DNA from: Amblyomma americanum
Taxonomy: Eukaryota; Arthropoda; Arachnida; Ixodida; Ixodidae
Length of the DNA stretch: 64,000 bases
Reading direction: 5' to 3'
Assembly: GCF_052857255.1 (NCBI RefSeq)
Contig: NC_135505.1
Location: forward strand, 47,022,507 to 47,086,506
Below, one piece after another: positions 1-12,400 of the stretch (the first letter of the stretch is position 1; each line of letters opens with the position of its first letter). Under the pieces are notes generated by a model. It saw only the letters and a program-made list of their open reading frames with translations. It was not told the origin of the DNA and ran no database searches. The translations under genes were made by a program, and so were the position numbers.

Positions 1-140
1 ATTACACTGCAATGTAGAGACCTCATGATACAGTGGCATCTCATGCTAAGCAGAACTAATCAAATGGGGTACATGTGCTCCATTGCTAAAATGTCCTGGA
101 AACAGCTCTCGCTCCAGAGACAAACAAAGGGAATACCCAC

Positions 141-461
141 CGAGGAAGCGGCAGGCCCGGGCAAAGTGGGGCCGCAGCTTATCGGCGTGGCTGTCATTTA
201 CGGGGATGCGCAGGAAGTGGGAGTCCGGGATGAAGTCCGGCTTGGGGCACGAGGTGCTCACGTTGAGCTCGTAGCAGATGTTGTGTGCAGCCAGCAACTC
301 GGAGTCCTGGGCATCGCGCTGTGAGCCCAGGAACAGGAAAGGCAGGATGCGCGTCGGCCCTGCTGCACTCAGGCACGGCTGCGACAGGGACGTCAGTGGG
401 CCCCGCGACCCACCCTCCTCGCACAGCACCCGGTGGTTGCCAGAGAACTCCAACACGCCAC
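141..461 (-). CDS. DUSP8/16-like: DUSP8/16-like coding exon 4 (start of phosphatase domain)
   Basis: This exon has 321 nt between the acceptor GCGCAG| (462-464) and the donor CTCG|GTGGGT (140). It encodes GVLEFSGNHRVLCEEG, then SLSQPCLSAAGPTRILPF, FLGSQRDAQDSELL and SCPKPDFIPDSHFLRIPVND. The SCPKPDFI.(D/E)S.F.R(I/V)P(V/I)ND block is the DUSP8/16 signature. Bases 1-140 are the start of intron 4. A donor 5 bases further on (GTATTC) is possible but fits less well. Confidence 0.92.
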
Positions 462-3400
462 CTGCGCATCACCGTCACTGTGAGCAGCCAAACATAAAGG
501 CCAGGCGCCACTATGAATTTTACACACACATACGTCATACTTCTGATGAATTTTTATGTCGCACGGGCATCTGTGGCCAAAGAGTGCCATGTCAAAAGGT
601 TATTTCTTCTAGTGAAGGTAGGGTAAGAAACTCAAGCATTTCTCAAGCATTTCACCCTAAAGAAGCCGAGCACTGAGCAGGGGAAAGCTTGCACCATATT
701 GTATCACCGGTGGGAACCTGGCGGCACTGGAGATCGAACCCTGCAATTCCCGCATGCGAAGCAGGGGCTCAGACTATTAGGCCACCACTGCAGTTACTTT
801 TCTTTTTTCAGTTAATTGAAGATCAATGTATTATTATTATATCAACTATTATAACTTACTCCTGTGAATATGATGCAAGACGTAATGTTACAGTAAAAAC
901 ATTAAAATCACAAATTAAAGGGGCACTTTGGCCTGTTTTTTGCTGCCAATTATAGTTTAAAAATTTCTAATGGAAAAAATGATTCAAATCAGAGCATACA
1001 AGAGAAAGTTATTCCACATAGAAAAATAAAATAACTGGCTGTGGTTTAGATCTGGTTAAACCTGGAGTGATGCGCGAGCTACATCTGGCCGAGTGGAACT
1101 CGCTCAGTCGAATTGCAAAGTCAGTCTTTTGCCGCTCTGTTTCGATGGGCGTTCCTTCTCCTGGACGTGGATTCACTCCTCCCCCTCTCTCCCCCCCCCC
1201 CCCCTTCCGACTCGTTTTCGCCGGTGCACCACGTGACCAACCACGTGACTAACCACGTGACCAGCCTCGTGACCAACCTTGTGACCAACCTCATGACTAA
1301 CCTCGTGACTAACCTCGTGACCAACCAGGACGCCGCCACACTGAAGGCTCGAAATGCTAGCGTAATGTCGCTACAGTCGAACCCACTTATAACAGCCACA
1401 GTCATAGCGAACACTCGCTTATTACGAACCAAGACGGTGCTACAATCAAAATATGCATTGGAGCAATGGCACCGCATGTCAGATACAATGAACAAGTGTG
1501 GTCCCACTACTCGGTTATAGCGAACTAGGAGGGGCTGTCAACTCATCCCCGCAGTCAATGAACTCGAGTTTCTCACAAGGCCGGACACCAAAGAGCATCT
1601 CCTAGTCACACTGACACCGCCCAAAAAAGAGAGCGGCGACCCAGAAAAGCGATAAAAAGGCACTGAAACTGTTGATAACTGCAGGTCAAGCAAACGCCAA
1701 TGAACCAGAAGGCCTACTGCGCATCGGCAAACTGAATACAATGAGAAACATGGTGGGTGCTAGAGAGGGGCAGCGTTGAAGCCGAAACTATTGCTCTCGG
1801 TTGGTGGTCAACCAACTGCAGCAATGTCAGAACTTCAGATACAAGACACGTGGCATGCCATGTTGGCCCAGCCGGTGTCCACCATGTATGGTGCTCTGCC
1901 CTACTTCTTGGTCGTTGACTGGGCCCAGGAAAAACAGATGATTTAGTCTAAAACGTGTGTGGCAAGACAAACATGGACTTGTCACAGAGTGTCGTTGATG
2001 CGCAATTGGTCGGAGCTGATATCGCTGGTTGGGACGACTTCGTTGGTGCATATGACAATGCCGATGTCACAGGGCTATGAATGACGAAGTCATTGTGCGT
2101 GAAGTATGAGCACCCGACTGCTATAATCAAAATGCAATGACAAGCAGGCCGATCTAGCACTAGCGGCCATGTGTATTACAACCCCGGTTAGTTATATCGC
2201 GTCTCCAACAGGAGATCGTTCGCAACAAGCATCTGGGTGACGAACATGTGACTGTGTTGAAGAGCTTAGAAAGCACCTTCAAGGATCTTCAGCGAAGTAG
2301 CAATCATGATGATGGCGGGTAGTGTAGCGGCGTAGCCAACGCGCATGATGCAATGTTTAAACAATGCATGGCAGCTTTGTCTGAATTAGTATCTCTAGTC
2401 AGAATATGGAAAGTCCATTTACTATGAACCTCGGATACAACAAACGCAATCCGCACGACCGTCAGTTTCGTTACAGGTAAGTGGGCTCGACCGCATCGCT
2501 ACAAACATCAGCTGAATTCACATTTCATTCAACCATTTTAATCACCCATTGCCGAGATTGCGTGCTAAGCACACACGCAGTGGAAGCTTGCAAGCAATTT
2601 CTGCCTTGCCAGGGGAGCCCGCAGTCGCACATGTTGACAGCGCCGCTGCTCCCTGTCCATTTCGGAGAGAGGGAAAGGGTGTCTAACACAGCAGAAGGTT
2701 CCCCCAATGTTTCTTTGTAATCCCCCTGGCTTTCTCATCAGCGCCCTCACCCTGTCTCCTATTCTGCTTTTCCTTTCACATTTTTGGTCACAGCGTGTCG
2801 AGTGGGGTTGCCTTTTTTTTTGCTGCCTTCTCGGTAACAGGAGTGGGAAACACTGGTTTGTACAACAGCTTCTCTCCTCTGCAACATAGTCTGAAGTGAA
2901 GCTGAAGGTGTCGCCCGTAGCATTACTGCTATCAGATTTCGTTCAATTCCTTTGTCATGCAAAAACTTACGACATGTGGTGACATGATATTTTTGTACCC
3001 ATTACCACAGTATAAAGAAACTAAGTTCAAACTGGACACCTAACCAATCAGAAAGGCAGTGCCAGTCAGACTGCCACCTCACTGCTGCTGCCAAAAACCA
3101 TCTCTATGTTTCGACACCATCAGACCGAAAAGGAATTTCTTGAGCAGATTAAAATACTAAATGCCACAATTTCGGCGATCTCCTCAGCCATTCAAGCATC
3201 ATAGTGTCTCATACTTTGCATACACAGAATCGAAACCACATGCCTGATTTGCGTTGCAAGGCCCCTTTAACTCTTTTATATATACTAATGTCCCTAGAAC
3301 AATTACCGACTAGAATAATGTTAGCAACGATGCAGTAACACTTGTTTGAAACAAACCTTTAATTTCTGATACCTCGGCACTGCATTGTAGCTTTGTGTTG

Positions 3401-6400
3401 CATTTGCATCTTTGTATTTGCTTTTATTTATTATAAATTGTGATAAAGATGAAGTGTGGCAAGTGCGCTGCACGCACTCGCGCGCATGGGGGGAGAGAAG
3501 ACGACGAAGTAGGAGAATACAGATCGGCTCGACCGTATGCTACGTGTACTGTTTCATTGCTAATTATCATTACTACGATACAACATATTTTGGCGACGAG
3601 GATGCTGTTTTGATTCGGGACCTTCACGTGGCCTGCTCACCATCCGTCATGAGCTTTTCTGGGCTTCAGCCACCACCACCCTTCCTGCTGACTCCTGGTC
3701 GTCCTGCCCTTCCATGGGAGCAATGGGAGCTGGCGTTCCTGAATTACATGCTGGCCTCTGGTGCCTCTACTCTGGGCGCGGACAGGCGGAAGGCCATCCT
3801 GCTGAACTGCCTCGGACTGGAAGGTCAGCACATTTTTTATACATTGGCGCCGCCGTCGTCCACTCCAGCGCCTACAGCTGCGGCTTCGCACTCCGGTGAC
3901 GAGGCGCTCCGCCTTGACGAATTTGATGCGGCGATATCCATCCTGTCGGAGCATTACAAATCGTCCGTGAATGTAATCACCACACGTCATTGCTTTCGCC
4001 GTCGAGTTCAGGCTCCAGGAGAGACAACCGATGAGTACGTCGCTGTCCTTCGCAGCCTTGTCGGCGACTGCGGGTTTGGGACCATGGCGGACGATATGAT
4101 CAGGGACCAGCTGGTGGAGAAGACCTCGAGTTGCCATCTGCGTGAGCGCCTACTCATGGAAGGCTCCTCCTTGACTCTGTCGCGCGCCATGCTCCTTGCT
4201 CGACAGTGTGAGCAAGCTTCCCGGGAAGCCAGGGAATTGGCTGAGGAGGACGCTCCAGTACATCGTGTGAGATGCGAGCGCGGATCGAGACAAACACCAC
4301 CTCAGGCCCATTGCTGCAAGTGCCAAAGTCAACCATCACAACCTGCTGCTGCAATACCAGAGCGCATGTGCTACCGCTGCGGTTCTACAACTCACCTAGC
4401 GAACAACCCTGCATGCCGAGCCCGCAACCGGAAGTGTCGTCGGTGCGGCAAGGTGGGCCATTTCGACTCTCTCTGCAAGTCGTCCGACTGTCCTGTTCAA
4501 GTTCAGCAAGTTGCAGATACTGCTGACACATCGTCGATGCCGGATGGCTCCAGCAGTGCGTCTATTCTCAATGTTGAAAGTCAAAAACACGGAATTTTCA
4601 CCTCAGTCCTGATTGAAGGCAAGTTCATCCGCTTCCTGATTGACACCGGCTCATCTGTGTCAATTATTTCTGAAGATCTATACCACCGATTCTTCGCTTA
4701 ATGTTTCCCGCTTAAATCAACTGCAGCTCAACTATTGGACTATTCTAAGTCTCGGATTATAGTCCAAGGGTGTTTTGTTGCCACAGCAAAGTTCCACGAC
4801 CGTACCGCCTGCATCCTGTTGTACGTTGTCTCGGGAGGCACAACGCTGCTGGGCCTGGATTCCATTGCCACTCTACAAATGAAGATCAAAGGTGCATCGT
4901 TGGAATGTCTTTCCATGACACCTGATACGCCTCTGTTACCTCCTGAGCTACGTCCACACTTCGAACATCTCTTCTCCAAGGAACTCGGAGTTGCTCGTGG
5001 CTACGTGCACAAAGTCAGAGTGCAGGATTCCGTTTCTCCTGTTGCTTGCAAGCTCCGACGGCTGCCGTTTGCCATTCGTCAGCAGGTGTCCGAGGAACTC
5101 CAGAAGCTTGAAGCTCAAGACATCATTGAACGGGTCGACGCTTCCAAGTGGATTTCACCCATAGTCGTGGCTCGGAAAAAAGATGGCTCCATCCGAATGT
5201 GCGTCGATTTGCGTGAGCCGAACAAGGCTATTGTGGTCGACAGTTTTCCTTTGCCTCAAATGGAAGAACTTCTACATAGCTTGGCCGGGTCACAGCGTTT
5301 TTCGAAGTTGGACCTTGCCTCGGCTTACCATCAAGTACCACTTAGTCCTGAGAGTCGGGAATTGACCACATTCATTACCCATGATGGCCTCTTCCGCTTC
5401 AAACGAGTGTGTTTCGGCCTTGCTTCGGCGCCTTCGGCTTTCCAGAAGATGATGCACTTAATTTTAAAAGGGTGCAAAGGTGTCCTCTTCTACATCGACG
5501 ACATCATAGTCCATGGCACCTCCCGACAGGAGCACCTGACCAACCTTCGTGCTGTTCTCGAGCGCCTGTCCCAAGCCGGACTCAAGCTCAACCACAAATG
5601 TGTCTTCGATGTTCCGAAGCTCACTTTCTTGGGGCATGTTGTCAGCGGTGAAGGACTGTTTCCGCTTTCTTCTGCCATCGAGGCGATTACAAAGGCTCCG
5701 ACTCCATCTAACATCAGCGAGCTTCGCTCCCTCCTTGGACTTGCGGGTTTCTACTCCAAGTTTATCCCGCATTACTCCGACGTCGTTGAGCCTATGCGCG
5801 CCCTACTTCGAGGCAGCGACTCCGCCTTCACTTGGACTGCTGCTGCGGATTCAAGCTTCAAACTACTGAAGTCCATGTTGACGTCATGTGACGTGTTGCA
5901 TTTTTTTGATCCTGCCCTTCCCGTGGTCGTAACGACTGACGCTTCCGGATATGGCCTTGGGGCAGTGCTTCAGCAAGACAACGGCCATTCCCTGCAAACT
6001 GTTGCGTTTGCCTCCCGTACCTTGACACCCCAAGAAAGAAAGTACTCTGTTGGTGAACGTGAGGCCCTAGCTTGCGTTTGGGCGAGCGAACGGTGGCACG
6101 TGTATTTGTGGGGCCGGCCTTTTGTTCTACGCACCGACCACAGTGCACTTGTCATTTTGCTGTCGACGAAAGGAACGGGCCATCGGCCGTTGCGAATTTC
6201 ACGTTGGTCGGCTCGCCTGTTGTGCTACAACTACACTGTAGAGTACCGCAAAGGCAATGACAACTCTGTTGCGGATGCTCTGTCTCGCCTTCCCTTACCG
6301 ACCACATCGTGCAGTGAGCCCAGTGAGTTCGACGCCAGTGACGACAACTTCGTCTGCCTGCTATCGCCAGCCGTGACTCTACAAGAGCTTCAAGAGGCAA

Positions 6401-9400
6401 CCATCAGCGACGCGGCAGTTGCTCAAGCCATTCAGTTTACATCGGCGACATGGCCGGACAAGAAATCCCTACCGGAGAACCTTAGGCCATACTATCTCCT
6501 GCGCTCGGAGCTGTCCGTCGTGCAAGGCGTCTTGTACCGAGGCGACAGGCTCGTCGTTCCCGAAAGTTTGCGACGACGCCTCATGGACATCGCGCACGAG
6601 TCACACCCCGGGATCAGCCGCACGAAAAGTCGACTGCGAGAGCTCTACTGATGGCCGCGAATGGACGAGCACGTCGAAGAAATGGTACGGACATGCGTCG
6701 TGTGCCAGTCCTGTGACAAATCGGCTCATCCGGTGGCAGCTCCTCTGCAACCTGTCGCCTTCCCAGAGAAACCTTGGGATAAGGTTGCCATTGATATCGT
6801 GGGGCCTTTCGACCAAGCTCCCAGTGGCTGCCGCTTCGCGATTACTCTCATGGATTATTACAGTAAGTGGCCAGAAGTTGTCTTCGCTGATGCCATCACA
6901 ACTCAAACCGTTCAAGAATTCCTGCTTGGCCTCTTCGCTCGTGAGGGTTACCCTCAAGAGATTGTCTCTGACCACGGACCTCAATTTTCATCGATGGCCA
7001 TGCAAACTTTCCTCCGCGAACGGGGGATACGACATTGCTACTCTTCAGTGTACCATCCCCAAGCTAATGGACTCGTTGAACGATTCAATCGAGTGCTTAA
7101 GTCCTACATTCAGCTAGCTCTGTGCGAGCGACGCGACCTACGTACAGCAATTGTGGACTACCTCGGTGTCTACCGCTGTACGCCCCATGCCACGACAGGA
7201 ATTGCACCAGCTGTCCTACTTCATGGCCGGCTGCCCCGCACAAGACTTAACGTCGTAGGACTGCCGGATCAATCCTTCTCAATGGATCCGACAAAAGCGC
7301 TTAAGCTTTTGCGGCAGAGGCTTGACGAGAAACAAGCGCAATACAAGCTTTATGCGGACCAGCGGAGTGGCGCCCAGTGTCGTGACTTTCAGATTGGCCA
7401 GTACGTGCGTGTCCGCAAACCAAATGTGTGAGGCAAACTGTCAGCTCGGTTTTCGGAGTCTCGGAAGGTTGTGGAGCAGCGTGGACCTGCATCTTATCTG
7501 CTGGATGATGGGCGAGTGTGGCACTCGTCCAAGTTTTCTGCGGTTCGCCCAGAAGTAGTTCAGCAGCAACTGTCCTCCTCAGCTCCAGTGGCCCTTTTCG
7601 CTGATATTTCGCCGCCTATCGACGGCAACCGAATGCCGCCGCCCAGTCCACAGTCCGGAACCGTGGTCCAGGGTCCTTCTTCGGACGCGCCTTCAATCCA
7701 TATGATGCCAGCCGTTCCGCCCGCTCCGGAATCGGCAGCCGCTCCTCACCCCTCGTGTAGTAAATCCACAGCGGCAACTGCGGCTTCACCTCCTGCGGCG
7801 CCGCGCCGAAGTACTCGCAAAAAGAAGCGGCCCGCATGGTTCAAAGACTATGACATCCGCTAGACATTTTGTTTTTTTTAAGTGCGGCGGAAATGTGATA
7901 AAGATGAAGTGTGGCAAGTGCGCTGCACGCACTCGCGCGCATGGGGGGAGAGAAGACGACGAAGTAGGAGAATACAGATCAGCTCGACCGTATGCTACAT
8001 GTACTGTTTCATAGCTAATTATCATTACTACGATACAACATAAATATTTGCCGATTGTTTTGCAAATCATCTTGAAATTCTGTTGTTTCCAAGTATCAGT
8101 TAAACTTCATATCATATGAGCGCACATCCAGCTAAGCTTTTTTTGTAATGAAGACCGGAGTAATATAAGAAAATATTTTTAAATGCAGTACTCTATGCAC
8201 ATAGCCTTTGCATAGATTGCGAACAGACCTTTTCCCGCTCCCGTCACCTGTGCATGTGTTGGAAGACTGGTTTCAATTCTCTCCAAGTGGCGGCCATTTT
8301 CACCTGACATGACACGCTCCCCAATGTCTCAATATTTGCACACAGGGAGAGGCCTGTTGAGTAGCGAGCCAAACCAAGACAATCCAATGAAGGTGTATCC
8401 GACTTTAGGACACTGGCCGTGCTCTCTCTCACTCCATTTCTTGTGCATACAAGCATAAAAGCTTTTGTTTACAGAGGGCGAATTGGCGCAAAACTAAAGC
8501 TACATGAACTAGTACCATAACTGGCTCAATTAATTCCAAAATGATAACACAGTGGCCAGGGGCCGCAGCGATGCCTACCTGCAAGCAGGGATACTCGACC
8601 CGGAAAGGCCCTGGCCAACTTGGCAAGCAGCACAGCCAGGAAGGAGTCGTCGCCCATAGGGACGGCCCATGACCCCTGGTCGTACACAACGACCTGCTCC
8701 ACTCGCTGCTGGCGTCCATCTGAAGGGAGCAGCTCACACACGTTTACCTGCACCAGAGGGCGCCACCACTTCAGACGCACCAAAGGGGAAAAGGAGCAGG
8801 TCAGGCAAGATCAGAGGCTTAGCAAATGGTGCTCTACCCTAGCAGCTAGACTGTACAAGGGGTCCTCGGAAGAGTTTGCTGTCATAGCCACCGTTCGGAT
8901 GCTGAAACTAAAACCGAAACAAAATGACCAAAATTTAATCATAAATCATTCAGCGGGTGCTCGTGAATTCCACGTGCGATTGAGTTTGCTGGTGTCATGG
9001 ATGACAAATAATTGCCTCACTTAAAGCAATTACGACATGATGTAGTGTCATAACAGAAACTTGAAAGCATGATGTGACCCTAGTAAGCACGATTAAGTTC
9101 GCGTGCCCAATTCCAATAAAAGCACCACAATATTCAGTGTGTTATAATTTGGCAAACAGACAATCTGGCAAGCTACAGTTTACATTTACACAATTCATTT
9201 TTCCTTGCCTAAGCTATCAATTATAGCTCCGCATTTTTAAGAAAATAGTGTTTCACATGACCTCCTTTCACAACATAAATGTACAGTACTCACGGATTGA
9301 AATAGGACATTCGGAGCGCGTGGCCGTCGCTTCATGGAGCGCCGCCCGTAGACGCTCATGGAACCAAGGTGGTGCATTGTGGTATGGCGCGAGAGGGAGA

Positions 9401-12400
9401 ACATCTACAAAGCAGAATTGTTCCTTCCAGTAGCCAATGAGCCGGCCTGTGGCTTACCACATGCCTGCGTGGCACTGCAAGGCTAGCGCTCCGAATGTCC
9501 TATTTCAATCCGTGAGTACTGTACATGCTGGTGTACATAATGCAACGGGATATCCGTATGGAACAGGATGCAATGTTTTACTTTCAAATATGATTTCGTC
9601 AGCGAGGGCTATAAAAATGAAATTTTAGCACCACTGTAGGGTAAATATGATAACTACAGAACTACAACCGTATGGGAAATGTGGCTAGGCAAGTTTGGCA
9701 GTGGTAGCAACGGCAAGATTGTTGGGCCAGATGGTTCATGATTATAGCAAGGAAATGGCACAAAAAACTGGACAGGAAGACAAGAAGCGACAGACACAGT
9801 GCCGAACTTACAACTGAGTATTTCCCGTGATATCGTAATAAATGCAGAAGGCATGCAACACAAGCAAAAGCAACAGCGCCCGAGGCAACACATTTTATCA
9901 GAATCAAGTGTCTGGAGGAGGTGAGCACTTTTTCAATTGACCTTAAGGACATGCAATACTCCTTGCCACACGATGCCTTATGTGATGTTGTCAGTGAATG
10001 CATCGAAGAAAAAGAAGCCATCTGCTTTCAAAACTCCTGTGACAGGAACATTGAAAGCTTTCTGGAGTTGCGGTCCTATTTGCACTCTGCCTTCATTCAA
10101 TTTGAGGGAGAGCTCTACGTCCTGCAGAAAAGAGTTTGCATTGGATCCTGCATTGCGCCCTTGCTAAGTGACCTCATGCTAGCACCCGCTGAAAAAAGAT
10201 TGAACAAGGCCTTGCATGACAGCAATGTTGAGTGGTTTTTTCAGTTCGTAGATGACTGCTCGATCATCTTCAGGAGTTCTGGCAGCGGCTTCTCAAGGGA
10301 TGTTGAGCACCTACACAGCCTGTTTTCAGGTGTCTTGAATGATTTGGAAGTCACCAAGAAAACTCCGGACGGGAATCAACTCCAGTTCCTGGAAGCAAGG
10401 CTTTTCTTACAAGACGAGCATCTTTGTTAGTAGTAGTCTCCGAGATCGCAGAAGAGCTTTCTGTCCTATTCTTATGCACATCCCAAAGTTGTAAAGGGCA
10501 GAGTAGCTGTGACTGCTTTAAGGAATGCCCTCAACAGGTCATGCCCTCACCCAGTCTTCGAAAATGTCGAGCTCAAAGGCCAAATTCAGCTGGTTATCCG
10601 AAGGCTGTCATCAACAGCATAGCCTACCATCTTTTGAAGGAGCTGCGTCGACCAGCCACCTCCAACCATTGTGAAGGAAGTTCAGCCAAGAAAGCGGCGA
10701 TACCCTACGTTCGTGGCATTAGTAGTGGGACGAGGCAGTGTGCGTCTGGTGTTTTCTGCTCCAAATAAATATGGCAGAAAGTTGTGCAAGCTAACTGGCA
10801 GCAGCAAAGATGGGAAGAGTGTGGCACGAAGCACATGACAAAATTTGAAAAGCAGAGTCATCTACGAAATTCCCCTGCCATGTCGGCCAGACTGGCCGTT
10901 GCGTAAATGACAGATTAAGAGAGCATGCAGGCGATGTCAGAATTAGCAGAGTAATTACACCAGCCATGCATGTGACAGCATGGAAATGCATTCCTCAGCT
11001 TGAACAATGCAGAGTGCTTTGCATGTGCACAAGTCAATGAAAACAAGAACTACACGAAGCTTTTGTAATTCACAAACAAGGTGACAAGTGCTTGAGCTTT
11101 TCCTCGCTTCACCTATCGAAGACATATATAGGCTTCCTAGATGTACCCGCAATTGTGACAATATTGGATTGATGTTTTTTGCTTGTGTTGTATGCCATTT
11201 GTATTTACTGCGATATCGCATGAAATACACTCAGTTGTAAGTTCGGCGCAGTGTCCATCACTTCTTGTCTTCCTGCCCCAATTTTCGCACAGTTTCCTTG
11301 CTATAAACAACAAGTTACTGTCTGGATGCATAGCTGTCCAAAGTGCTAAAACTGGCTAGTGAGCAACTCAAGTAGCGTGTCAATGCTCCTGCTTTAAGCA
11401 AACAAAAGACATCGTTAAAATGCTGGATCTTTTTCTGGTAATGGTGCTAAAAGTCTGTGCAGCATCAGAGCAATTTTCTTCTCGCATAAAATTTTATTTC
11501 CTGACCTCAGTTCCGTCAGTGTGGACTAGCTGCAATAATATCGACTCAAGTTAAAAGGCTGCATCCAATGCTTCTGTTCGAAGCAAACAACAGGACACTC
11601 TGCCTGTGTCGAACTACGCATAGTGGCCTTGAGGTGCTGTCGAAGACAAAAGTTTTTCCCCTCTATTTCCGGATGAGCTTCCCGTGTTCACGCAGAAAAC
11701 CGTGGACGCTTGTCGTTTCCGAAACCAAGGTGCGGCGGCCCGCGCGGCTATTCTCGTGCTGGCTCATCCCCAGCTGTCTATTTCTGCAGGGGGGGTGGGG
11801 CTATGCAAGTTGTTTAGCCCTCTTCCTTCCTGCCAGTCGACCAACTCTGCTTGTAGTAACCAGTAGTCTAATAAACTGTAATTATAAAAACGTTTTATTA
11901 CGTGAAGAGTATTCTTACTCTTGTTAATACTAGCTTACCTAGATTAACCTCAAACCACAACTTGTCCTTACTGCTAATGAGGAATATGTAATTATGAAAA
12001 GTTCGCTGTTTTTTCACAGCCTTACTAATATGAAACAACATATCAAAATGTATTGAGCAATATCTTCTTGAAGTACTTTCAGAAATGAAAAATATTTGTC
12101 CCCTTAAATCGATGCATTGCTAGCAATTTAGCAATAAATGATTACTTGCATTATTTATTCATTTGTTCCCTTCTGTTACATAATGCTGCCAATGTATGCA
12201 CTTTTTTTTAGTGTGTGTATGCACAGACAAGACGTTCTCCTTCCAATTCGTGCACTGCGAAATGAACTGAAAAGGAAGTTATTTCGTGATCCAATTTTAT
12301 GATAAGCTTCAAGCAAGTGAATGCGGTCAGGCTAAATGCACAACACTAGCAATCAACAGCCATTCAAGAAAAAAAAAAGAAAGCTTATTTCTACCATTGC

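Larger units (their letters stand above)
915..3270. mobile_element. Possible TTAA-flanked DNA transposon bracketing nested insertions
   Basis: TTAAAGGGGC at 915-924 and its exact reverse complement GCCCCTTTAA at 3261-3270 could be TTAA target duplications plus AGGGGC termini. Beyond these 10 bases the arms do not clearly pair. A lone GCCCCTTTAA also occurs at 16930-16939. The pogo-like remnant at 1371-2506 would be nested inside. Weak evidence. Confidence 0.3.
3439..8040 (+). mobile_element. Ty3/gypsy LTR retrotransposon (K02A2.6-like), full length but coding-defective
   Basis: The element is 4602 bp with 147-bp LTRs (3439-3585 and 7894-8040) that begin TG and end CA, flanked by the 5-bp duplication TAAAT (3434-3438 and 8041-8045). 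A likely primer-binding site follows the 5' LTR at 3591 (TGGCGACGAGGAT), and a purine-rich tract AAGTGCGGCGGAAA precedes the 3' LTR. One frame encodes gag, protease, reverse transcriptase, RNase H and integrase in Ty3 order with no env. The LTRs differ at 3 of 147 positions, so insertion is fairly recent. It lies in intron 3 of the DUSP gene, antisense to it. Confidence 0.95.

Noticed and set aside
1113..1520. ORF with HVTN/LVTN repeats
   Set aside because: It is the 12-bp minisatellite read in frame, merging into a pogo-like remnant.
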